A DNA stretch of 64,000 nucleotides from Halichondria panicea. Its lineage: Eukaryota > Porifera > Demospongiae > Suberitida > Halichondriidae. The translations under genes and the position numbers were made by a program. How positions within the stretch are numbered: position 1 is the first letter of the stretch; each line of letters starts with the position of its first letter. Below, piece by piece: positions 33,001 through 43,053 of this stretch. The notes beneath the pieces were generated by a model. The model saw nothing but the letters and a program-made list of their open reading frames with translations, made no database searches and was not told the DNA's origin. The DNA lies in contig NC_087380.1 in the NCBI RefSeq assembly GCF_963675165.1, positions 1,417,803-1,481,802 on the forward strand, read 5' to 3'.

Positions 33001-36000
33001 AGACCTTTGTGGCTGAACGGATTGAAAATTGTGTTTGTACTGGTCACATCGGCAATCTTTTGGTGTCTATTTGTAATTATGAACATGTATAATCGTAGAC
33101 AAAATACTATTTTCAGATTTGCAGGCTATATTCTCAAGTATATAGCAGTGGACATTTCATTCAGCATAACAATACCTACCCCATGGTACAAGTTGATAAG
33201 ACAAAATGTGAACACCCCTGCGGCGAACAACCCTGTGGTGAACGACCTGGTAGTGAATGGCCTGGTGGTGAACGGCCCTGTGGCAAACAACCCGGTGAAC
33301 AAGACTGCATGTGATAAACGGCCCTGTGGCAAACAACCCGGTGAACAAGCCTGCATGTGATGAACGGCCCTGTGGCAAACAACCAGGCTGCGGGGGTCGA
33401 TCAAGAGGAGGACGACAACCATGTGGCAGGAGTCGATCGGGTGGGGCACAACCTGGAGGGTGGAGGGGGACCACCTGCCAAGGAACAAAGCCTACTCGAG
33501 ATACTAGGTGCCAAACGCAACCCTAAATATAAGTCGGAAAGAGGATCGAGGCAATAAAGAAGATGCTAAACCATTACTCGGAGATCACGAATCATAGCAC
33601 ACAATGACTTGGACGTGCCTTAACATAACCATACCATAGCAACGTGACTAACAAATGCTTGTCCATAGATTATTTTGTACTAATTTGAAATTGAACTTTT
33701 AGATATTAATATTTATTGTATAGACAGCCTATACCGGTAATTATTAACTAGGAATGTGTAACATTATGGGATGAGCGACGAGTATGAGGAAATTGTGTAT
33801 TTTGTAGCACTATTGCAATCGGAGAGAAAAGCAGAACAAACAATTTGCTTGTGGCTCAATTAGTAACATTTGTCCATTCATGACTTGTATATAACAATGC
33901 CACGTGATCGAGTCATCAACTTTTGAAAGTCTCCTGCAAATGAATGCAATAATGCCACCCACCACGAGTAGATCAGTCACAGCTAGTATAAGCAGCATGC
34001 AGAGACTATACAATTGCTAACTCTATATCTAGGTCCCAACTACAGCAGAAAAATAGAAAAAAATGGAACAATATCAGGGTGTCATACAGGGGGGGGGAGA
34101 AAGGGGGGATACCCCCCTAGCTCCAATTCCCCCCCCCCTTTCAATGATGACTGGAGTGTCCATAGCTGGGTATTGAAATAACAGTTGACCTTTTTTTAGC
34201 AACATTTTCTGGTTACTTTTCTCATTTCTCCCCTCTACTTCAAAATCCTGTATGACACCCTGAATATACATCAATAAAACTTTCTTTCAGTACATAATTA
34301 TAGTATATAGCCATCGTACATACATGTACCTTCTAACCCTAATCTTAAAAGCCTTTTTGGAAAATTTCCTAACAGAATCTGCACAGTCATCAATGTTCCC
34401 CATATGCAGGAATAACATAACTGCAAAAGTGAAAATGTATATAATGGTGTTAAACAAACAATTGTTTGAACCCTCTATTATTGTATAGTGCTCATGTCAA
34501 CGTTGAGCGGACGCACATCAATCATGTGAACACTCTATATATAGTTCAGACTAGTGACGTAATAATTATATACAGTAAGCTCCCCGCTATAGCTACATAT
34601 ATATTTTCCTCAAGCAAATAATATTGCTACAGTGTCAGCAAGCTTAGTACAGAGACTAACAATTACTAACTCTCTATCTATATCAAGAAGTTCTGAAGGT
34701 GCAACAGATACAGCAAAAATGAACAGCACAATAAGTGAAATGACGGAACGGCATTATCTACTTTGGGACCTTGTACCGATAGGAATTTCATTCGGTTTTG
34801 GCTTTGTAACTCTAGTGATACTTGTAGTTTTGGTAGGGTGTGGCAAATGTGGGAATTTTGGAAACACTCTCATTGTTTGGCTGTACGGAGGCCACGTCAC
34901 TAGAGTGGCAGAAAATGGAGATTTGTTCATTGACAATATTGAAGTTCCCGAATCAGGCCGGCTAAAAGTCCTACGTTCTTTTCTGGCGGCAAATGCCGTA
35001 ACCCTTGCAACACTACTCACCATGATCTTCAGTGACACTTTCTTTGTAAAGTCTAATTTGGGCTGTTCAGAAAATCTTGACTGCTACATTGCAGATAGCA
35101 ATAACACCAAACTCCTCAACTGTTCACATTTTATTAACCAAAAGAAGAAAATAGTTTGCTACCAATTCATATTTGATTTCTTTCAAGCATTCGCGGACAC
35201 GGGAGGTGTTCTAGCCGTGGCAACTCTTGGAGTAGTTGTCATGACAAAGATATGGATCTACTGTGGTAAAAGCAGGTGTACTAATGTTTGTGTGCTGTAC
35301 ATCTGCAAAGTTTTTGCCTCCATAGTATTATTCCTAATTGTAGCTGGAATGCATGTCCTCATGTACATGTACACTCGTGAAAGTTATACCGTTTTGAAAG
35401 AACTCGGTCTTGTACTCAAGTTTGTGGCAGTGGCAACTTCGATCATCATAACAACGATTACCCCATGGCATGTGCTGAAACAAAACCCTGCATTCAACAT
35501 AACGAGCAAACTCGACGTAAGCCCCGTACTCAATGGGTCAATCTATGTACACTCCGACGCACCTGCCATACTCGACGTAGCCGGCCAACTCGATATAAAC
35601 CCCGTACTCAAAGTAAACGGCGCACCCCGCGAAGTACGACTCGTACTCAGGGTAAAGGGGAATTTCACCGTCGACAACCACGTACTCAAAGTAAAAGGTG
35701 AACTCAACGTAAACCACCAAAACCCTGTAGTCAACGTACTCAACGTACTCGACGTAGACGGTGAACTCAATGTAGCAGGCAAACTCACAGTAAACGATTT
35801 ACTCAATGAAAACCCTGTACTCACCGTAACCGGTAAACTCAACGTAATTGTAAACAAAAACCACGTATTTGAAGTACTCAACGTAAAAATCGGCACGCTC
35901 AGCGTAACCGGTAAACTCAGCGTAAGCCATGTACGCGAAAAAAACGATGTAGTTGACTTTCTCGTATAGAACAAAGAGTATAGGCAATCAACTGCACTGA

Positions 36001-39000
36001 ACCCAAACACTAACGTAAAAGGATAATAATTAAACTAGGGCATATTGTTTTTACTGAGATGCTGTGCTTGACTTAGAAACTGTATAAATAATACTTACAC
36101 AAACGTCTTAATAATAATTGTCATAATTATGTGGAGCCACCTGGGAATTCGACAAAAGTAATTAATCTGAGTAATCTCTAGAAGTACATGTAATAGTTGT
36201 ACCATGGATATCAAGGGTGTATTGGATTTGTACTACCCAGGGAATACATACAACTGCACTGAGGTAGTACAATAACAATACACACGCAGATATCCATGGT
36301 ACAGGTAGCTTGTACTATGAACACGTATTGATTTAGAAGCTGTTATCCAACCCATTTACAACTGAGTAGTAGTAAACACTCTTTGATCCCCCCCCCCCCC
36401 CCATGCATGCACTGTGCACATTTTGTGTGCGTGTGCTTGCACTTGACAAACCACATTTACAACTTTACACAACCCAGTTCCAATGTGGTCCGGTAGTTTT
36501 AGTGATGGATACTGATCTTCAAAACGTGATCCTAGTGTGTCACAGTAGTGATCTATAAAAGAGTGGCTCCTGGGTGGAGGGGGTGGGCTTTAGGCTGACC
36601 ACAAGTCAATATACCCTAGGGTACATGAATGTACACTGTAGCAGGGTACATGGGATTTGTACCCTGGAGTATCCTGAGAGTTTTAATGGATATTCCTTAG
36701 TGTCAGAGCACATCATGGTATGGTACAAGTACATGTAATACCAGTCGCAGCTGTTATAGTGAATTAAAAATACTTATTAAGCATTGCAAATGATCGAGTA
36801 AAACATGCAGGCTTCAGTTTGCATAAAGAGTTTAAAAGTGTGTCTCAGGAGTAATTAGTAGAAAATTCCCTACTGCAGTAATACGTACAAATTCAACTTA
36901 TGATAATTCAATATCACACAATTTACGTACCTTCTCCATGAATCCTTTGCCAGAGAGCAGTGCTATCATGAAACTCAGTGCAGTGGATCTGAACTGTCTC
37001 AGTTGCTTCTCAGTGTGGGCCGCTATATTGAACAGTGCAGCAGAGGCAGCTGACAAGTGACGCAGCTTGGAGGCAGCTGCATGCACAGAGAGAGAACACA
37101 GACACTTTAGTATACTAGCTAGTACAGAACTACACTAAAACATTATGTTGTACGTACATTTCTTTGGAGAACTTTGAAATGCATGATTTTGTAAATAGTA
37201 TGTACTTGACATCATAATTTACTTGGTATTATACGTACTGTACTGTACACTACTGTAACAATGTATACATGCATGTGACCAACTGTCTGGTTTTTCTTGG
37301 GGCAGTTGCTTCAGGTACAGGGTGAGTTTGAACAGTGCTGACAGCTGTACAGTTGGGGAGAAGTGCTGAGTCAGCAGAGTGGGGAACGATTCATCGACCT
37401 CTGCCGAAGCCTACAATGGAGGCAATAAAGAAAAGTATGGAATGAAGACAAACAGAGTGGCGAAAGCAAAAAAGCATCATAGTAAAATAAACTTAATTGC
37501 TAAAATAGTTTAAGTATTAAATGTACATACCTCCTCTCCTACCACCTGTTTCTCAAGCAACAGTCCGAGAGCAGTGTGCAGCTGTCCCTCCACACCGCCC
37601 ACACCCACACTGGTGAGGAGGTGTGTGAGAAGTGGGAGGCGTCGATGAGCCGGAACATGAGGGAGGGAGTCGACAAACACTTGGATGATCTCCTTGACCA
37701 CACCCCCCACAGAGGGGGGCGGGGCTGACTTGCGACGACTGGAGGCAGAAACACTTGCCAGTAGGGATGGTCCAGACTGATGAGAGAGATTATAAATTCT
37801 TCACTTATGAGATTGATTTTAAAAACCTGCATGGCAGCAATTAATTCCTAGCCATGCAAGGCTACCACTAATCATTATTAATAATAATTAGTATAGCTAC
37901 ATATAGCTGATGTTTACCTGAATGAGGGCGGGTATGACACTATCAATGGTATTAGTGATGACCCTGAAGCTGTACTGGTCGTCATGGTGAAGCACGCTGG
38001 CTCCCATGAACGTGAATATGGGCATGATGTTGTGTAGCACTGGACCCTGTGAGAAATAGTATCAATTATTCAATTAAGGAAAGAATGGGCATTATACTCA
38101 GCTAGGCTTAAATGTATGCGTCACAATAATTTTGTTTAGAGGTGCTCAACATGTTACGTATGATATGCATAATATATATACAGATACACTGACAGGCCGA
38201 CCTCCCCACACACGCACACTTACCGGGAAGATAGCAGCTGCTGTGCTGAGCAGTAGGAGGGCGTGGTGATGGGTCTGTGGGTTGGGTGACAGTCGCACAC
38301 ACTGGACCACCAGCTCCACGTTGAACTGAGACTCCTGGAGCAGCTCTGGAGCAAAGAGATGCATGGGGTACTATTATGCATGCAATGGGTCTTCAACAGC
38401 ATTAACATGTATCACTATAGGATCCATGCAGTCCTATAAAGATCTATTGGAACAACTTTACCACCTAAACAAAAAAGGACCGTTCAAAGATGCTTCATTT
38501 AGTGCTACTAGTTTAATGCATAATACTATAGCAACGTATAATAATTATGATAGCTATAGACTATATACATTAGCTAATGGTATAATATAGACTGACCTCT
38601 AGCGCCCTCAGGGCCCCCCTCCTTGCTGAGCCTGGTACACACGTCCAGTAGAGCAGAGAGTAGCAGCTGCTGGGTGTACTCGAGCACCTGTCGTCCATCA
38701 CCATCCCTATCCAGACATCTGAAAAAGGGGGGTGGGGGTATAGTACATGTATACGTAAGGGGTAGCCTATCTGGGCTCTTTATTGATCAGTTATTACTCC
38801 AAAAATGATCAGTGAGGTTCTTGCCATCTAAGTACCGGTATGTGCTTTATATGTTTTCAGGTCAATATCATTAATTGATTACAATTGTACAAGGCCGTTG
38901 CAGTATACGTATCTCACAAAACTTTTAAACAGTCATGATACTCCACTGCCAGTGTAGTCATATACACACACAGACCTGTTTAGTAGATTGAAAAGGTCTG

Positions 39001-40653
39001 GCACGAGGAGGTGAGGAGTGGTCACAGCTATCTGCTGTAGAAGCTCCAGGATCACTGTCACTCGTTTCCACGGCAATGGTACACCGACAGACTCATCGGA
39101 AAAAGTTGTCTTAGTAACTGGAGCTTTGGAACGTCTGGAAACAACAGAAAATGTAAATTGAATCTTCTCAAGTTATATTAGGTCTTCTATTCAGCCAAAA
39201 GCGAAGGCCTTATAGTTTATATTTTGGCAAAATTTGACCCAAAAGTTTGTACACAAGTACCTAGCTTTCTTGCTAGGAGTGGGTGGTGGTTTAGCCCCGC
39301 CCAGTTGTTCGCTTTGAAGCATCAGCTCAGTCTGCATCATCTCACCAGTCAATGGCAACTAGAGAGAGCAGAGCAACGTATAATTATTGCACTGAAAGTG
39401 AAAGTGTTAATTCTCACACCTTTCTCAGCTGTTGCTTGGCGAGGGATGCAGTGGATGATTTGTTACAGCTGACTAGAGTGGCAACGAGTGTGGAGAGGAG
39501 GGATTGCTTGAGCCCTGCCTCAGGGAGGGAGGAGAAGAACTCTGGGGTAATCTATAGGAAGAGGTGAGAGCCGTTTAGAATATGTTAGACTCTATAGAAT
39601 ACGTTATAGTTAGTATACACATGGGCATGAGGTATATCTATGTGTTATAGTGTCTCAATCCCGAGGGATGAGGGATACTATAACGCCTGCTGTTATGGCC
39701 ATGTCCCTAACCCCTCCCCCTCCCCCACCTGCTGTATGGCCATGTTCTGAGTGCCTGCTTCTCCCTCGGTCATCACCAGAGAGAGGAGTATGGCAAAGGG
39801 CTCACTGTCGGAGGAGAGAGTGGCGGCCATCTTAGGAGAGTAGGAGGACACACACAGCTGGAGGAGATCAGTGTCGTACACCGTGGAATCTATATAATTT
39901 ATAAAAAGCAATTAATTGGATGATAATTAATTAACGATATTCAAGTACCTTTTTTATTGAACATTTCCGTCAACAGTGACGTACAAGCCGCCAGTTTCAC
40001 CTATACAAACGATATCAGTATTATCACATGACTACCGTATAGAGGGTAATTTTCGTGGGGGGCAAAATATTCGTGGTTTTTGTGGTTGAAGGTCTGACCA
40101 CGAATATTTTACCCACGATAAAGCGACTTTGCCTACCTTTACCTACAGTGCAAGCAGCAACCACGAAAATAATATCCATGAAATGACTAAATACTGCTTA
40201 ACCACGAATATTTTGTCCCCCGAAAATTACCTGCTATACGGTATATAGAGATAGAGTCGCATGATCTACGTACCTGATGATCCAGGCCAGCCAGTACATT
40301 CAGTAGCACCACCTGGATGTGCCGAGGCATACCGAACATTACCACATGACCTAGCACACCCTCCACACACGCTAGCCCCAACGCTCGCTTGTCATTCTTC
40401 ACACTTTTTCTTAGTTGCCTTCTTTTGCTTTTTGCCGACTTTTCTTCGATGGGCAACTGACCGAACAAATCCACAAGGGAGGTGGGATCACTGGTTAGCT
40501 TTAACTCAGACCCGCAGAAGAGGTTACAAAGGAAAGGAAGGGGCTCGCCGGGGATGGTGGTTTGGGTAGAGTTCAATAGAGAGAGACAAGAGACGGCAGA
40601 ACTTCGGAGAGCTTTGATGGGACTCATCAGCGGGAACAGCAGCGAGGGTACAA
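27022..40653 (-). CDS. HEATR1: HEATR1/UTP10-like U3 snoRNP protein, C-terminal 26 exons
   Basis: Exons: 40653-40274, 40000-39949, 39889-39729, 39551-39420, 39358-39261, 39134-38976, 38718-38597, 38345-38224, 38046-37918, 37776-37531, 37410-37284, 37076-36931, 32226-32062, 31912-31760, 31350-31204, 31072-30900, 30610-30511, 30454-30390, 30202-30115, 29840-29712, 29427-29243, 29078-28981, 28167-27977, 27767-27609, 27514-27406, 27110-27022. All have GT-AG borders and every phase matches, giving 1,240 codons to the stop. Diagnostic segments: FNVELVVQCVRLS with PQTHHHALLLL, FVDSLPHVPAHRRLPLL, KDSLWKPLNYQLLLKT and the final LGEPIQQYF. HEATR1 is the HEAT-repeat scaffold of early pre-rRNA processing in the nucleolus. 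The first exon here begins around the middle of the human protein (2,144 aa); the N-terminal half is not in the window. The 37284 border is the least certain. Confidence 0.93.
28419..28443 (+). repeat. Poly(A) run in a HEATR1 intron
   Basis: Uninterrupted A run of about 22 bases in the intron between the exons ending at 28981 and starting at 28167. The surrounding 28170-28980 holds no other gene. Confidence 0.8.
29463..29681. mobile_element. MITE family M1, full copy
   Basis: Ends TACCGTATTACTAGAATATT and the inverted AATACGGTA after GCAAAACATTCAGT give terminal inverted repeats of about 22 bp. The interior (GGTCAAATTTTCTGCTGAT in minus sense, CTAGTAATAATTTAGGTTTTGCGG) is shared with 54172-54338 and 55435-55643. 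It sits in the HEATR1 intron between 29840-29712 and 29427-29243. Confidence 0.75.
32458..33360 (+). CDS. 5TM-family protein nested in a HEATR1 intron, repeat-altered tail (member 7)
   Basis: About 300 aa from the family ATG at 32458 (GCAAAAATGCG). Core: YFYWDVLPIGISLIAG, GNRLIPWLYGGKLIEV, TM2 VVTLAILLLMSFCDTV, Cys loop (GCTDNIECYI, DCSDT, VCYQL), TM3 FDFFQAFADMGG, TM4 and TM5 ending TPWYKLI. The tail is made of VVNG/ANNP-like units from a DNA tandem repeat. A 46-bp repeat (33305 and 33351) shifts frame, so this frame stops at 33360, while sequence related to other members' ends (AKRNP, SERGSRQ) continues in the frame 33357-33557. It lies on the strand opposite HEATR1, about 230 bp upstream (window sense) of exon 32226. 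Confidence 0.78.
   Translation: MRNRTYLEIEYFYWDVLPIGISLIAGIICLLILCFVNSTCFQNFGNRLIPWLYGGKLIEVNGENDQLQNAVRNRNCIKRVLMVNVVTLAILLLMSFCDTVITRSDYGCTDNIECYIEHNNYNETPLDCSDTLNEDKNIVCYQLKFDFFQAFADMGGILTVATLGVYFLLIRCNKTNPVRKIRPLWLNGLKIVFVLVTSAIFWCLFVIMNMYNRRQNTIFRFAGYILKYIAVDISFSITIPTPWYKLIRQNVNTPAANNPVVNDLVVNGLVVNGPVANNPVNKTACDKRPCGKQPGEQACM
33361..33600 (+). other. Out-of-frame continuation of a 5TM tail
   Basis: The frame 33357-33557 encodes a Gly/Asp-rich stretch ending in AKRNPKYKSERGSRQ, similar to the tail end of the gene at 8919 (AKRNPDTATDSKHK). It therefore looks like the former C-terminus, separated from its gene by the frame change in the 46-bp repeat. Confidence 0.6.
34074..34263. mobile_element. 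MITE-like element with TCAGGGTGTCATACAG ends
   Basis: TCAGGGTGTCATACAG at 34074 is inverted as CTGTATGACACCCTGA at 34248-34263, perfect 16-bp terminal repeats. The interior contains G and C runs that can also pair. A short interior part (CCCTCTACTTCAAAAT) is also found near 11900. It lies in the HEATR1 L-M intron between the two nested 5TM genes. Confidence 0.75.
34264..34718 (+). promoter_or_regulatory. Upstream region of the repeat-tail 5TM gene
   Basis: Noncoding. The last 60 bp are the family leader (CTAACTCTCTATCTATATCA, AGTTCTGAAGGTGCAACAGA, CAGCAAAAATG). TATATATAG-type A/T stretches at about 34534-34545 and 34593-34603 could serve as promoter, but this is not certain. Confidence 0.45.
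34719..35969 (+). CDS. 5TM-family protein with long repeat tail, nested in a HEATR1 intron (member 8)
   Basis: 416 aa. TM1 about 18-40, WLYGG at 54-58, TM2 86-110, loop with Cys116, Cys122, Cys135 (in Asn-Cys-Ser) and Cys147, TM3 152-180 with FDFFQAFADTGG, TM4 190-216, TM5 230-252 ending TPWHVLK. Residues about 256-416 are a repetitive tail of alternating hydrophobic and Asn/Gly residues (NPVLKVNG, ENPVLTVTGKLNV and relatives), which predicts short beta strands turning at Asn-Gly or Gly. It is homologous in core and tail to 19308-18046. Single exon, intact, opposite in strand to HEATR1. No family name recognised; the order core plus repeat suggests a membrane-anchored repeat domain, side of membrane unknown. 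Confidence 0.85.
   Translation: MNSTISEMTERHYLLWDLVPIGISFGFGFVTLVILVVLVGCGKCGNFGNTLIVWLYGGHVTRVAENGDLFIDNIEVPESGRLKVLRSFLAANAVTLATLLTMIFSDTFFVKSNLGCSENLDCYIADSNNTKLLNCSHFINQKKKIVCYQFIFDFFQAFADTGGVLAVATLGVVVMTKIWIYCGKSRCTNVCVLYICKVFASIVLFLIVAGMHVLMYMYTRESYTVLKELGLVLKFVAVATSIIITTITPWHVLKQNPAFNITSKLDVSPVLNGSIYVHSDAPAILDVAGQLDINPVLKVNGAPREVRLVLRVKGNFTVDNHVLKVKGELNVNHQNPVVNVLNVLDVDGELNVAGKLTVNDLLNENPVLTVTGKLNVIVNKNHVFEVLNVKIGTLSVTGKLSVSHVREKNDVVDFLV
35970..36930. other. HEATR1 L-M intron remainder with small inverted repeats
   Basis: No gene. 36199-36302 is a MITE (listed separately). A C run occurs at about 36391-36404, and 36605-36670 holds a second palindromic stretch around GTACATGAATGTAC and GGGTACATGGGATTTGTACCC. 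Confidence 0.5.
36199..36302. mobile_element. MITE family M2, copy a
   Basis: GTACCATGGATATC at 36199 is inverted at 36288-36302 (GATATCCATGGTAC), with further pairing GTGTATTGGATTTGTACTACC. A related copy lies at 57028-57146, so this is a family and not a chance palindrome. Confidence 0.75.
40034..40242. mobile_element. MITE family M3 in a HEATR1 intron
   Basis: ACCGTATAGAGGGTAATTTTCGTGG and the following GGGGCAAAATATTCGTGG are mirrored at 40200-40242 (CCACGAATATTTTGTCCCCC, GAAAATTACCTGCTATACGG). Long imperfect terminal inverted repeats of about 45 bp. It lies between the first two HEATR1 exons of the window. Confidence 0.78.
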
Positions 40654-41378
40654 CTGAATATGTGTGTGTGTGGGGGGAGGGGGGTGATTACGCAAGTTCT
40701 ATAAAATCTTCAAGTGCTTATATGCATTGTTATAATTAGGTATGTATGTGTTAATAAAGTGATGCTATTAGGATGACACGGCCAAACCAGTGGTGTATTA
40801 GGATGACACAGCTAGACCACTAATCACAACTCCAGCCAACACAACTGGCATGCTGCACCCAGTGATGATGCAACAACTGATTAGTTGCGTGGGCCACCCT
40901 ACGATAATACATATATAAGGACTTTCCCTATAGCTTTGATCTGAAGCCATGCAATATATGAATATTAAGACTGTAGATTCTTTGTTTGTGGTGAATAGAC
41001 CTATGGCTTAGTCTACAATACACACCATATTAGAACCAGGGTATCTACCCCACGAATCAACACACTAAGATTACCCCAATCTGTGTATCTATAAAATTAT
41101 TACGTACTATTGTAACCATTAAAAAGTCAATAATAAGAATGTTAGATGCTTTACACATGTGTTTGATCTTTTGCTCAAAACATGAAGCATAAGTATTCTA
41201 ACAAAATCAATAATTCAGAATAATTATTACAAAGTTAATGAGGCAAATGAGAACAACACAATATCATTCAGCATTAGAGTTTTCGTATGAGAATGGTTAT
41301 ACACAGTAACTTCTGAAACAAATCAGTCTAGCTCAAGCGGTAAGTTATCTATATACTACCATTCATGCAGATTATTTA
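40654..41378. other. Upstream of the first recognisable HEATR1 exon
   Basis: I searched for a further HEATR1 exon by acceptor/donor and frame and saw none. The sequence is A/T-rich intronic or intergenic, with no promoter signal I can defend. Confidence 0.4.
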
Positions 41379-42062
41379 TCACTCTGTTTTATCATTGTCA
41401 GATTGGTGGTCCTCAGGGTGGTTTCCCTTATCAACGACATCCTCAGGGGGGTTTCCCTTGTCAACAATACCGGGGCACTGCATGTGTGCAGTCACCATAC
41501 AGCTACACGTGTTGTTGTTCTTGTCGCTCGAAAATTCTTCCAACTTCTTAAAAACTTCAGTAGTGCGAACAACGTCATGTTTGTCGTTAGCTTCTTCTTC
41601 TTCCGCTTTAGATTCTGCCGCAATATTTCCACCGGCAAACAGACCACCAATGCCACCGACAATCCCACCGATAAGTCCGCCTACTAGAGTCCCCGCCCCT
41701 GGCACAACGGAGCCAATCAGAGCCCCCGCAGCTATCCCTCCAGCGGTACCTCCGGTAGCACCAGCCACCGTGACAACATCTCCTGCAAGGGCAGCTCCTT
41801 TCTTGACAGGGAGTGCGAGATACACACAAATTTGAAAGTCTGCCTGAACACTGATACACACTCTGTGTGCGTGTGGGGGGGAGTTTGGTTTACAGCTGTC
41901 GTTAGGTAATATCCTCTCAATCGTGATAATTTCCATAAGCCTCTCAAAATTGTCTTTGTCTATGCGGAATCCATTAGGATGCATCTCTCTTGCAGCTGTC
42001 TCTAGAGCTGCTCGTATCTTGGGCTTGATGCGAGCTTTAATGATCTCTTCAGGATCAGACAT
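41379..42062 (-). CDS. Glycine-zipper insert protein, short type (GZ1)
   Basis: 227 aa from the ATG at 42062, the start shared by paralogues (MSDPEE). Residues 1-50: charged helix (IKARIKPKIRAALETAAREM), then DNFERLMEIITIERI. Next comes a strand pair HRVCISVQADFQICVY, then about 70 residues rich in Gly with GxxxG spacing interrupted by GSVVPGAG, predicting two packed membrane-type helices in a hairpin. After it come TTEVFKKLEEFSSDKN and a CxC strand (NTCSCMVTAH). The C-terminal ~30 residues are an acidic tail with a repeat GNPPEDVVDKG/GNHPEDHQ unique to this copy. Single exon. The conserved 5' element is at 42096-42120. Not a family I recognise; function unknown. Confidence 0.82.
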   Translation of the reverse strand: MSDPEEIIKARIKPKIRAALETAAREMHPNGFRIDKDNFERLMEIITIERILPNDSCKPNSPPHAHRVCISVQADFQICVYLALPVKKGAALAGDVVTVAGATGGTAGGIAAGALIGSVVPGAGTLVGGLIGGIVGGIGGLFAGGNIAAESKAEEEEANDKHDVVRTTEVFKKLEEFSSDKNNNTCSCMVTAHMQCPGIVDKGNPPEDVVDKGNHPEDHQSDNDKTE

Positions 42063-43053
42063 TTTGTAAAGATGTCCCAATAGTAGCAGTTCTAGACTAG
42101 TTCTCTAACTGTGGAGTTTCTTGCTTGTAGAGTATACACACAGATATATATACGTAGCTAGTAACAGTGCAAGCATACAAACACATGCATCCACTTCCTG
42201 TTATTGTAATGTATATGCTTCCCAGTAACAGTACATAAAAGTGCAGAGTTTAAGAATGTAAACAATATCTATAAAATAGCCACATCCAACAGCATACACA
42301 CATGCATGGTACGTACATGCAGTTCCCCTTCGTTCTGAAAGTACTAGAGTCAGCTTTGTAACTAAAGTTCCGATGGTCCATATTCAACGATTTTTCTGAA
42401 AGCTTAGAAAGAGCTTTTTTAGATAGTATGCTCAAACCTCAAATTTGGAACGAGCCATACTTTCCTACTTTCGGGAAAAGACGATGAGCTATAAATAGCC
42501 CATGGTATTTTGAAAAACAGGCCCAAACTAGACTGTTCATTTTAACACATTATCTAAAAGGCCTCTACTTAATTAACGTTATTAGACCAATGAAACTAAT
42601 GTTATGGCCGTTCAAAGATGCTCTATTTTAAGGCTACATATACCACATACACCAAACATAATCACATGGTCACATAGAGTTACAAATAATTATAAGTAGA
42701 CTAAAAAAATACTGTATTAGCAGGAAATACTAATAAACACATGCTATGAAAACACAAGCTGGATCTTGAGGGCATGGCTGTATTATAGAGGGTAGCCATT
42801 GGAGACCTAGCGGGCCCATTAACCTGGCTGTATTATAACAACAGATGAATGCATGTCTGAGTCTGAATGAATTCCCTGAAATCTCAAGCCCCTTAGGGCA
42901 TTACTTGTAGGCTATCTTCTCAATGAGCATAATTAGCTAAAGCTGTATATACCACATGATTGTCATCATCACTACACCCTGCCCAAACAAATGTAATTAT
43001 GGTAGCAGCTCAATAGCTAACACAACAATTTATTCAGGAGAATACAAAGTTAA
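42063..43053. other. Intergenic with dispersed repeat phrases
   Basis: Contains the GZ1 leader and phrases repeated elsewhere in the array, e.g. GAATTCCCTGAAATCTCAAG with CCCTTAGGGCATTACTTGTAGGCTATCT (also near 47500, 49450, 58110) and GGCCCATTAACCTGGCTGTATTAT. No coding sequence supported. Confidence 0.55.

Noticed and set aside
27022-40653. Assignment of the HEAT-type exons to GCN1 or another large HEAT protein
   Set aside because: The chain of segments and the exact C-terminus (L-G-E-P-I-Q-Q-Y-F) follow HEATR1/UTP10, not GCN1.
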